Source: Clostridiales bacterium | GTDB taxonomy: Bacteria > Bacillota > Clostridia > Lachnospirales > Lachnospiraceae | NCBI GenBank assembly: GCA_029267975.1 | Contig: JAJUHH010000021.1 | Location: 1 to 15,379, forward strand | DNA: 15,379 nt | Direction of reading: 5' to 3' | Part shown: one piece after another, positions 6,163 to 12,635 of the stretch | Layout of the letters: every line of letters begins with the position of its first letter | How positions within the stretch are numbered: position 1 is the first letter of the stretch | Notes under the pieces: model-generated | Seen by the model: only the letters and a program-made list of their open reading frames with translations | Told to the model about the DNA's origin: nothing | Database searches by the model: none | Position numbers and translations under genes: made by a program

Positions 6163-6867
6163 ATGAAAGCATATGAAAGAGTACTGCTCAAATTAAGCGG
6201 AGAAGCTCTGGCAGGTGATAAAAGGACAGGATTTGACGAAGCTACCTGCATCGCTGTTGCCAATCAGGTGAAGCAGCTGGTGGAAGACGGGATCCAGGTC
6301 AGTATTGTCATCGGCGGAGGGAACTTCTGGAGAGGAAGAACCAGTGAGACAATTGATCGGACAAAGGCTGATCAGATTGGTATGCTTGCAACTGTGATGA
6401 ATTGTATCTATGTGTCAGAGATATTTCGCCACGTGGGTATGACAACAGAGGTTTTCACACCTTTTGCCTGTGGAAGCATGACAAAGCTTTTCTCAAAGGA
6501 TGATGCGATCAAATGCATGAAGCAGGGTGGAGTGGCATTCTTAGCAGGAGGTACCGGTCACCCCTATTTCTCAACAGATACAGCAACAGTTCTGCGTGCA
6601 GTGGAGCTTGACTGTGACATCATTCTCATGGCAAGAGCGGTGGACGGTGTTTATGACAGTGATCCGAAATTGAATCCTCAGGCGAAGAAATATGATGAGG
6701 TTTCCTTACAGGAGGTTCTGGATAAGAAACTTGGCATCGTGGATCTTACTGCGACTGTGCTGTGTATTGAGAACAAAATGCCAATTCTTTTATTCGGCCT
6801 GTCCGAAGAAGAGAGTATCGTAAAGGCAGCCAGAGGGCAGTCTAAGGGTACCAGGATGACGATTTAA
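6163..6867 (+). CDS. pyrH: UMP kinase (uridylate kinase)
   Basis: PyrH phosphorylates UMP to UDP with ATP in the cytoplasm, feeding UTP, CTP and UDP-sugar (cell wall) synthesis. The 234-residue product has the bacterial amino-acid-kinase fold signatures: KLSGEALAG (10-18), GGGNFWRG (51-58, nucleotide/phosphate loop), DQIGMLATVMN (70-80, UMP site), GGTGHPYFSTDTA (129-141) and DGVYDSDPK (161-169). Length is typical. The start has ggagg at 6149-6153, 9 bases upstream. It heads the series pyrH-frr-uppS-cdsA and is followed by frr after 30 bases. In many bacteria rpsB-tsf lie directly before pyrH; here a bactofilin gene does. Family members are allosterically regulated by GTP and UTP; nothing in the DNA shows further control apart from the inverted repeat upstream. 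Confidence 0.98.
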   Translation: MKAYERVLLKLSGEALAGDKRTGFDEATCIAVANQVKQLVEDGIQVSIVIGGGNFWRGRTSETIDRTKADQIGMLATVMNCIYVSEIFRHVGMTTEVFTPFACGSMTKLFSKDDAIKCMKQGGVAFLAGGTGHPYFSTDTATVLRAVELDCDIILMARAVDGVYDSDPKLNPQAKKYDEVSLQEVLDKKLGIVDLTATVLCIENKMPILLFGLSEEESIVKAARGQSKGTRMTI

Positions 6868-6885
6868 AAAGAGTTTGATATAGTT

Positions 6886-6890
6886 GGAGG
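6886..6890 (+). promoter_or_regulatory. Ribosome-binding site deciding the frr start
   Basis: The ggagg at 6886-6890 is only one base from the first ATG (6892) but seven bases from the second in-frame ATG (6898), the normal spacing. The second ATG is therefore preferred. Confidence 0.75.
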
Positions 6891-6897
6891 AATGAAA

Positions 6898-7452
6898 ATG
6901 GATGCAAAGCTAGAGCAATACAGTTCTAAAATGGTAAAAACTGTGGAGACATTAAAGGAAGAATATGCCACCATACGTGCTGGCAGAGCGAATCCTCATT
7001 TACTGGATAAATTGAGGGTAGATTACTATGGACAACCATCTCCTTTACAGTCCGTAGCAAACGTCTCAGTTCCGGAAGCGAGAGTAATCCAGATTCAACC
7101 TTGGGAAAGTAAATTAATCAAAGAGATCGAGAAGGCAATCCTAACCTCAGATCTTGGTTTAACACCAAGCAACGATGGTAAGGTGATTCGTCTTGTTTTT
7201 CCTGAGCTTACGGAGGAACGCAGAAAGGAACTCGTAAAGGATGTTAAGAAGAGGGCAGAGAATGCAAAGGTAGCCATCAGAAACATCAGACGTGATGCCA
7301 ACGAGCATTTTAAAAAGCAGAACAAGGCAAATGAGATCTCTGAAGATGAATTCAAAGGTCTTGAGGATGATGTGCAAAAGCTCACCGATCGTTATATTGC
7401 AGAAATCGATCGGATCATGGAGGACAAATCAAAAGAAATTCTTACGGTATAA
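6898..7452 (+). CDS. frr: Ribosome recycling factor
   Basis: RRF, together with EF-G, splits the post-termination ribosome so that it can start again. From ATG 6898 the product is 184 residues, the usual length (about 185). It shows the family pattern from end to end: EYATIRAGRANPHLLDKL with the invariant RAGRA block, then YYGQPSPLQSVANVSVPEAR, QIQPWE, GLTPSNDG, RLVFPELTEERRKEL, AENAKVAIRNIRRDAN and a C-terminal long helix ending in SKEILTV. The ATG two codons upstream (6892) is nearly fused to the Shine-Dalgarno sequence and is unlikely to be used. It lies 30 bases behind pyrH in the usual order and is expected to share its transcript. Nothing looks abnormal. Confidence 0.97.
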   Translation: MDAKLEQYSSKMVKTVETLKEEYATIRAGRANPHLLDKLRVDYYGQPSPLQSVANVSVPEARVIQIQPWESKLIKEIEKAILTSDLGLTPSNDGKVIRLVFPELTEERRKELVKDVKKRAENAKVAIRNIRRDANEHFKKQNKANEISEDEFKGLEDDVQKLTDRYIAEIDRIMEDKSKEILTV

Positions 7453-7579
7453 TTCCGTAAAGAGCTTTACAAAATCAGGGTGGATCAAAGGTATTTTTCA
7501 TGACAGGCAGATGTGAAAGGGAGTGAAAGGTTCTTTTGGTACACCCTTCTTTATGGCACTTAAAAAACGGAGAAATCAA
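7453..7579 (+). other. frr-uppS spacer with alternative small hairpins and an uncertain start region
   Basis: At the frr stop, ttacgg/ccgtaa (7442-7447 and 7455-7460) and the overlapping gtaaa/tttac (7457-7461 and 7466-7470) can form two mutually exclusive small stems. No T tract follows. The spacer includes the GTG (7523) and ATG (7553) alternative starts of uppS. Confidence 0.3.
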
Positions 7580-8293
7580 ATGAAGCAGAATGAATTACAA
7601 GTACCGAATCATATTGCAATTATCCTCGATGGAAACGGACGATGGGCAAAGAAGAAGAAGATGCCGCGCAACTACGGGCATATCCAGGGCAGCAAAAATG
7701 TGGAGAAAATCTGTGAAGAGGCGTACCGCCTGGGTGTCAGGTATCTGACCGTCTATGCATTTTCCACTGAGAACTGGAAACGGCCCCAGGAGGAAATCGA
7801 CGCACTGATGAAGCTGCTGCAGTCTTATCTGGAAAGCAGCATAAAAACCAGTATGAAGAATAATATGCGGGTGCGCATCATCGGTGATACTTCAAAATTG
7901 CAGGAAGGGCTTCAGAAGAGTATTGCCGAGCTTGAAGAGGCTTCCAAAGACAATACCGGTCTGAACTTTCAAGTAGCAATTAATTACGGAGGCAGGGATG
8001 AATTACTGCGTGCAGTAAGGGCCCTGGCTAAGGATGTAAAAGAGAATAAAACATCAATTGATCAAATAGATGAGGATACCTTTGAACAGTATCTGGATAC
8101 CAGAGGGATACCGGAACCTGATCTGCTGATCCGTACCAGCGGGGAACAGCGGATTTCCAATTTTCTGCTCTGGCAGATGGCTTATACGGAGTTTTATTTC
8201 CCGGAGGTTCTGTGGCCGGATTTTGATAAAAAAGAATTGATTAAGGCAATTGAGTATTATAACAGCAGATCCAGAAGATACGGCGCAGTTTAA
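7580..8293 (+). CDS. uppS: Isoprenyl transferase (undecaprenyl diphosphate synthase)
   Basis: This is the cis-prenyltransferase that extends farnesyl diphosphate with isopentenyl diphosphate to C55-PP, the lipid carrier for peptidoglycan and other wall polymers. The product is 237 residues from ATG 7580. Visible motifs: HIAIILDGNGRWAKKK (catalytic Asp at residue 17, substrate-binding NGRW), YLTVYAFSTENWKRP, LNFQVAINYGGRDELLRA, and the C-terminal RTSGEQRISNFLLWQ followed by YTEFYFPEVLWPDF. Start: GTG 7523 (256 residues) and ATG 7553 are also in frame. I prefer 7580 because cggaga lies 6-7 bases upstream and homologues begin shortly before the DGNGRW motif, but 7523 with aaaggg upstream is possible. 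Dxr and IspG, encoded further on in the series, supply its precursors. Confidence 0.95.
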   Translation: MKQNELQVPNHIAIILDGNGRWAKKKKMPRNYGHIQGSKNVEKICEEAYRLGVRYLTVYAFSTENWKRPQEEIDALMKLLQSYLESSIKTSMKNNMRVRIIGDTSKLQEGLQKSIAELEEASKDNTGLNFQVAINYGGRDELLRAVRALAKDVKENKTSIDQIDEDTFEQYLDTRGIPEPDLLIRTSGEQRISNFLLWQMAYTEFYFPEVLWPDFDKKELIKAIEYYNSRSRRYGAV

Positions 8294-8334
8294 GAAAACC
8301 TCGCAAATTCTTACAATGAGGGATGGAGAGATCT

Positions 8335-9135
8335 ATGTTTCGAACGAGATTATTGAGTGGCATCATTTTACTAGCGATAACAATCACAGTTGTGGTCCTG
8401 GGCGGGAACATTTTATTTGCGGTATTAGGAGTGATTTCCCTGATCGGACTAAGTGAGCTGTATAAGATTGTTAAGGTTGACCGGGCATTGCCGGGGATCC
8501 TTGGATACGGCGCATGCCTGGGCTATTATGGGCTGCTCTATTATGGTCTTGAGGAATACAAACTTTTTTTATTTATTAGCTTTTTACTGCTTTTGATGGT
8601 GGTCTATGTTTTCCTCTTTCCCAAGTATACCACGGAGCAGATAACGGTTTCTTTCTTTGGTTTGTTTTATGTGAGTATTATGCTTTCCTTCATCTATCAG
8701 GTACGCATCCTGGAAGGTGGATTATGGCTTGTCTGGCTGATCTTTATCGGGGCCTGGGGTTCTGACACCTGCGCTTATTGTGTGGGTGTATTATTCGGAA
8801 GGCATAAGCTGTCCCCCAAGCTCAGCCCCAAAAAATCCATTGAAGGAAGCATCGGAGGGATTGTTGGCGCTGCTTTGATCGGTTTACTTTATGCAAGTAT
8901 ATTTAAGAATCATATAAACGGTATCCAAAATCCCCAGCTTGCCTTTGCCATTATCGGTGCAGCCTCCAGTGTCATCTCCCAGATCGGGGATCTGGCTGCC
9001 TCCGCCATAAAGCGTAATCATGATATAAAGGATTATGGCAAATTAATACCCGGCCACGGTGGAATACTGGATCGCTTTGACAGTATCATTTTCACCGCAC
9101 CAATTGTATACTATTTAACGGTGCTGCTCAAATAA
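8335..9135 (+). CDS. cdsA: Phosphatidate cytidylyltransferase (CDP-diglyceride synthase)
   Basis: This integral membrane enzyme makes CDP-diacylglycerol from phosphatidic acid and CTP, the branch point to phosphatidylglycerol and other phospholipids. From ATG 8335 it has 266 residues. It begins MFRTRLLSGI, and most of the chain is a series of about seven or eight hydrophobic helices. The PROSITE-type CDS signature is complete near residues 223-249: SAIKRNHDIKDYG, then PGHGGILDRFD, with the metal-binding Asp residues. WLIFIGAWGSDTCAY is the usual preceding conserved block. An earlier in-frame ATG (8323) lies within the ggatggagag that serves as the ribosome-binding site for 8335, so the later start is favoured. 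It follows uppS by about 40 bases. Confidence 0.96.
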   Translation: MFRTRLLSGIILLAITITVVVLGGNILFAVLGVISLIGLSELYKIVKVDRALPGILGYGACLGYYGLLYYGLEEYKLFLFISFLLLLMVVYVFLFPKYTTEQITVSFFGLFYVSIMLSFIYQVRILEGGLWLVWLIFIGAWGSDTCAYCVGVLFGRHKLSPKLSPKKSIEGSIGGIVGAALIGLLYASIFKNHINGIQNPQLAFAIIGAASSVISQIGDLAASAIKRNHDIKDYGKLIPGHGGILDRFDSIIFTAPIVYYLTVLLK

Positions 9136-9201
9136 TAATGAAACCTACAGACGAATGTGACGAGGTTTATCTTCACACAGAAGAAAGGCATGGTTACTTA
9201 C

Positions 9202-10377
9202 ATGAAGAGATTAGTAGTTCTGGGGTCCACAGGTTCCATCGGAACTCAGACCCTGGAGATTGTCAGAGAACATAAAGAGGAATTAAAGGTCACTGCACTG
9301 GCAGTTGACAGTAATATTGAAGCATTAGAGAGACAGGTTCGTGAATTTTTACCGAACCTTGTTTGTGTATATCGGGAAGAGAAAGCAAAGCAGCTGAAGG
9401 ATAGGATCAAGGACCTTCCGGTGAAGGTAGTAAGCGGTATGGAAGGTCTCTTGGAATGTGCCACCCAGGCAGAAGCAGATATGGTTGTTACTGCCATGGT
9501 AGGCATGATTGGGATCCGTCCCACCATCGAAGCAATTAATGCTGGGAAGAACATTGCCCTGGCGAACAAGGAAACCTTAGTAACCGCCGGGCATATTATT
9601 ATGCCCTTGATCAAAGAAAAAAAGGTAGAATTATTACCGGTGGACAGCGAGCATTGTGCTATATTTCAGGCTTTGAATGGAGAAGATAAGAAGAAGGCAA
9701 GCAAAATTTTATTGACTGCTTCCGGCGGTCCCTTCAGAGGAAGGAAACTCCATGAGCTAAAGGATATCCTGGCAAAGGATGCCTTAAAACATCCTAATTG
9801 GGTTATGGGACAGAAGATTACCATTGATTCCGCAACCCTCGTTAATAAGGGACTGGAAGTAATGGAAGCGGCCTGGCTCTTTGATATGAGTCTTGATTCT
9901 ATACAGGTTGTGGTTCACCCCCAGAGTATTATCCATTCCATGGTAGAATATGTGGACGGCAGTGTTCTTGCGCAGTTAGGCCTTCCTGATATGAAGCTGC
10001 CCATACAGTATGCTATTTTCTATCCTGAACGAAAGCCCATGGAGAAGGGAGAAGGTCTTAATTTTGCCAGGTTAAAGCAGCTGACCTTTGAGGAGCCGGA
10101 TATGGACACCTTTTACGGCTTAAAGCTTGCTTATGAAGCAGGAAGGATCGGGGGCAGCATGCCAACTGTCTTTAATGCAGCCAATGAATGGGCTGTAGCA
10201 GAGTTTTTAAAGGGTAAAATCGGATTTTTGGATATACCGGCCTTGATCTCTGAGGCCATGAAGCAGCATCAGGTGATTCAGAAGCCTGATTTAAAAGACA
10301 TTCTGAACACTGAACAGCAGACATATGATTTTGTAAGAGGCATTACAGAATCCGGATACGAACCGTCAACAGCATAG
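9202..10377 (+). CDS. dxr: 1-deoxy-D-xylulose 5-phosphate reductoisomerase
   Basis: Dxr is the first committed enzyme of the MEP pathway: it rearranges and reduces DXP to 2-C-methyl-D-erythritol 4-phosphate with NADPH. From ATG 9202 the protein has 391 residues. Motifs: VVLGSTGSIGTQTL (NADPH-binding loop at the N-terminus), ANKETLVTAG, LPVDSEHCAIFQ (metal-binding Asp148 and Glu150), TASGGPFRG, HPNWVMGQKITIDSATLVNK (active-site loop and metal-binding region), HPQSIIHSMVEY and SMPTVFNAANEWAV. GTG 9157 and ATG 9190 also lie in frame, but 9202 puts the glycine-rich strand a few residues from the start, as in homologues. The Shine-Dalgarno (aaagg, 9184-9188) is somewhat distant from 9202, so 9190 remains possible. 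It stands between cdsA and rseP, the common Firmicute order. Confidence 0.96.
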   Translation: MKRLVVLGSTGSIGTQTLEIVREHKEELKVTALAVDSNIEALERQVREFLPNLVCVYREEKAKQLKDRIKDLPVKVVSGMEGLLECATQAEADMVVTAMVGMIGIRPTIEAINAGKNIALANKETLVTAGHIIMPLIKEKKVELLPVDSEHCAIFQALNGEDKKKASKILLTASGGPFRGRKLHELKDILAKDALKHPNWVMGQKITIDSATLVNKGLEVMEAAWLFDMSLDSIQVVVHPQSIIHSMVEYVDGSVLAQLGLPDMKLPIQYAIFYPERKPMEKGEGLNFARLKQLTFEEPDMDTFYGLKLAYEAGRIGGSMPTVFNAANEWAVAEFLKGKIGFLDIPALISEAMKQHQVIQKPDLKDILNTEQQTYDFVRGITESGYEPSTA

Positions 10378-10400
10378 TTGACGTAGGTTCGGAGACTTGG

Positions 10401-10406
10401 AAAGGA
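10401..10406 (+). promoter_or_regulatory. Ribosome-binding site deciding the rseP start
   Basis: The aaagga lies 11 bases before ATG 10418, which gives the family-typical N-terminus MNIVVAVLILG. The upstream in-frame TTG (10397) would put charged residues before the first membrane helix and has poor spacing. Confidence 0.6.
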
Positions 10407-10417
10407 TTGAATTTACT

Positions 10418-11461
10418 ATGAATATTGTTGTTGCAGTATTAATATTAGGTCTCGTTGTTATCATCCATGAGCTTGGGCATTTTCTCGTGGCCAAAACGAA
10501 TGGTATTACAGTTGTAGAATTTTCTGTGGGCATGGGGCCCAGACTGGCCAGCTTTGTCCATAAGGGCACAAGATATTCCTTAAAGCTCTTGCCTTTTGGC
10601 GGCTCTTGCCTGATGCTAGGAGAGGATGAAACTGTTGAGGATGAGGGGGCATTTCATAAGAAGGGGATATGGGCAAGATTCTCCACCCTCTTTGCAGGTG
10701 CCTTTTTTAATTTTATTCTTGCTTTTGTCTTGGCCTTGATCATCCTGGGGGATGTAGGAGTAGATAAACCCTATCTGTCAGAGGTCAGAGCAGGTACCCC
10801 TGCGGAAGCAGCGGGACTGTTGAAGGGGGATATGATCACAGAAATTGATGGCTCCAAGATCCATATGTCCAGAGAGATCATGTATCATTTTTACTTTAAT
10901 CCCATGTCAGACAAAGCGGTTGAGCTTACGGTCCTTCGGGATGGGGAAGAGAGAAGCTTTACCATTACTCCGGAGTATGTGGAGGAGCAGTCCGGCTATC
11001 TTATGGGCTTTAGCTACAATGCCTTCAGAGAAAAGGCATCCCCCCTTGAAGTAATCAAATATAGTTTTTATGAATTGAAGTTAAATATTGTAAATACCAT
11101 TAAAAGTATCGGGCATCTGATCGTTGGCAAGATCAGTGTCAAGGAGGTATCCGGTCCTGTAGGTATCGTCAATGTGGTAGGAGATATTGTGGATGAATCT
11201 GAAAGCTATGGTATTCACACCACCCTTTTATCCCTGGCACAGTTTACCATACTGCTTAGTGCTAACCTGGGCGTTATGAACCTGCTGCCCTTGCCGGCCC
11301 TGGACGGTGGACGTCTGGTCTTTGTCCTTTTGGAAGCAATCAGAAGAAAACCGGTGCCCAAGGAAAAGGAAGCCATTGTGCATATGGTGGGAATGGCTCT
11401 GTTGATGCTGCTTATGGTGTTTGTTATGTATAATGACATCAGGAATATCTTTGTCAGATAG
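10418..11461 (+). CDS. rseP: RseP/RasP-type site-2 intramembrane zinc metalloprotease
   Basis: This membrane protease cuts transmembrane segments, classically of anti-sigma factors after a first cleavage and also of leftover signal peptides. From ATG 10418 it has 347 residues. TM1 carries the zinc motif HELGH (His17, Glu18, His21), followed by FSVGMGPRL. A central PDZ domain covers roughly residues 110-190 (SEVRAGTPAEAAGLLKGD, then ITEIDG). The third zinc ligand lies in NLLPLPALDGG (Asp296), and a last transmembrane helix ends near the C-terminus. Only one PDZ is evident, as in RasP-type enzymes; E. coli RseP has two. It lies 40 bases after dxr and 27 bases before ispG. The substrate in this organism cannot be told; no sigma/anti-sigma pair is in the window. 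Confidence 0.95.
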   Translation: MNIVVAVLILGLVVIIHELGHFLVAKTNGITVVEFSVGMGPRLASFVHKGTRYSLKLLPFGGSCLMLGEDETVEDEGAFHKKGIWARFSTLFAGAFFNFILAFVLALIILGDVGVDKPYLSEVRAGTPAEAAGLLKGDMITEIDGSKIHMSREIMYHFYFNPMSDKAVELTVLRDGEERSFTITPEYVEEQSGYLMGFSYNAFREKASPLEVIKYSFYELKLNIVNTIKSIGHLIVGKISVKEVSGPVGIVNVVGDIVDESESYGIHTTLLSLAQFTILLSANLGVMNLLPLPALDGGRLVFVLLEAIRRKPVPKEKEAIVHMVGMALLMLLMVFVMYNDIRNIFVR

Positions 11462-11471
11462 GATGTCTTAC

Positions 11472-11480
11472 GAAAGGTGG
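11472..11480 (+). promoter_or_regulatory. Ribosome-binding site deciding the ispG start
   Basis: The gaaaggtgg is eight bases from ATG 11489. The longer in-frame GTG start (11477) lies inside this Shine-Dalgarno sequence, so it is rejected. Confidence 0.75.
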
Positions 11481-11488
11481 CGGGTATC

Positions 11489-12544
11489 ATGTACCGTGAT
11501 AATACAAAGGAAATCGCAATCGGCAACAAGGTGATCGGTGGAGGCAATCCTATCTTAATTCAGTCCATGACCAATACCAGGACGGAGGATGTGAAGGCTA
11601 CCGTAGAGCAGATCCATCGTCTGGAGGCAGCCGGCTGTGATATCATACGCTGTACAGTTCCTAGTCAGGAGGCTGCTGCAGCCTTGGAACAAATAAAGAA
11701 AGAAATATCCATCCCCCTGGTGGCGGATATTCATTTTGATTATCGTCTTGCCATTGCAGCAATGGAGCATGGAGCAGATAAGATCAGGATCAATCCCGGC
11801 AATATCGGCAGCGAAGAGAAGCTACGGGCAGTGGTAACAGTAGCCAGGGAACGTCATGTACCCATACGGGTGGGTGTTAACAGTGGGTCGTTGGAGAAGG
11901 AGCTTATTGCTAAGTATGGTAAGGTTACTGCCCAAGGGCTGGTGGAAAGCGCCCTGGATAAGGTGAAGCGCATTGAAGACATGGGCTACGATCAGCTGGT
12001 GATTAGCATCAAATCCTCCGATGTGATGATGTGTATCAAAGCCCATGAGCTGATTGCAAGCCAGACGAACTATCCCCTCCATGTGGGGATTACGGAAGCG
12101 GGGACGGTCAATGCCGGCAATATCAAGTCCGCTCTGGGGCTTGGCATCATTTTATATCAAGGCATAGGTGATACCATCCGGGTATCCCTCACAGGAGATC
12201 CGGTGGAGGAGATCAAATCAGCCAAGCTTATCCTAAAAACCCTGGGCTATCGCTCCGGAGGCATTGAGGTGGTTTCCTGTCCTACCTGCGGCAGAACCCA
12301 GATTAATCTAATCCAGCTGGCAACGGAAGTGGAGAATATGGTAGCCGATATGGATCTGGACCTTAAGGTCGCTGTCATGGGTTGCGCAGTGAACGGACCC
12401 GGAGAGGCAAGAGAGGCTGATATCGGAGTAGCCGGCGGCAGAGGAGAGGGCCTGATCATTAAGAAGGGGCAGATTCTGCGTAAGGTACCGGAGGATCAGC
12501 TGCTTGAGGCACTCCGTCATGAATTGCTGCATTGGAATGAGTAA
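11489..12544 (+). CDS. ispG: 4-hydroxy-3-methylbut-2-enyl diphosphate synthase (flavodoxin type)
   Basis: IspG (GcpE) is the penultimate MEP-pathway enzyme, a [4Fe-4S] protein converting methylerythritol cyclodiphosphate to HMBPP. From ATG 11489 it has 351 residues. The N-terminal TIM-barrel part shows IQSMTNTRTEDV, DIIRCTVPSQEAA, PLVADIHFDYRLA, DKIRINPGN and RVGVNSGSLE. The C-terminal cluster domain carries SCPTCGR (Cys264, Cys267), MGCAVNGPGEA (Cys299) and Glu306 as the fourth ligand; the spacing 3/32/7 fits the family. The size fits the short bacterial form without the plant-type insertion. It acts in the cytoplasm, needs reduced flavodoxin or ferredoxin, and feeds the isoprenoid pool used by UppS. 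It follows rseP closely and is separated from polC by 91 bases containing a strong hairpin. Confidence 0.97.
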   Translation: MYRDNTKEIAIGNKVIGGGNPILIQSMTNTRTEDVKATVEQIHRLEAAGCDIIRCTVPSQEAAAALEQIKKEISIPLVADIHFDYRLAIAAMEHGADKIRINPGNIGSEEKLRAVVTVARERHVPIRVGVNSGSLEKELIAKYGKVTAQGLVESALDKVKRIEDMGYDQLVISIKSSDVMMCIKAHELIASQTNYPLHVGITEAGTVNAGNIKSALGLGIILYQGIGDTIRVSLTGDPVEEIKSAKLILKTLGYRSGGIEVVSCPTCGRTQINLIQLATEVENMVADMDLDLKVAVMGCAVNGPGEAREADIGVAGGRGEGLIIKKGQILRKVPEDQLLEALRHELLHWNE

Positions 12545-12566
12545 CTTAATTTTATATTGATCTAGA

Positions 12567-12604
12567 TAAGAGTTCACCTGAGGCTTTCCCTAGGTGAACT
12601 CTTA
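12567..12604. other. Strong hairpin without T tract between ispG and polC
   Basis: Arms taagagttcacct (12567-12579) and aggtgaactctta (12592-12604) pair perfectly over 13 bp. Inside them agg/cct (12581-12583 and 12589-12591) can extend the stem past a bulged G. The sequence after it is aacaaagg on the + strand, and there is no T run on the - strand either. It therefore lacks the key feature of an intrinsic terminator and may be an mRNA processing or stabilising stem, an attenuator or a protein-binding site. Confidence 0.85.
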
Positions 12605-12635
12605 ACAAAGGATGCGTCAAGAAGGGGTTGTTGAT

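Noticed and set aside
6892..6897. ATG 6892 as the frr start
   Set aside because: Only one base separates it from ggagg; the second ATG at 6898 has normal spacing and gives the usual family length.
7095..7385. Antisense frames of 72-96 codons over frr
   Set aside because: The + strand is a complete, conserved ribosome recycling factor; these are shadows.
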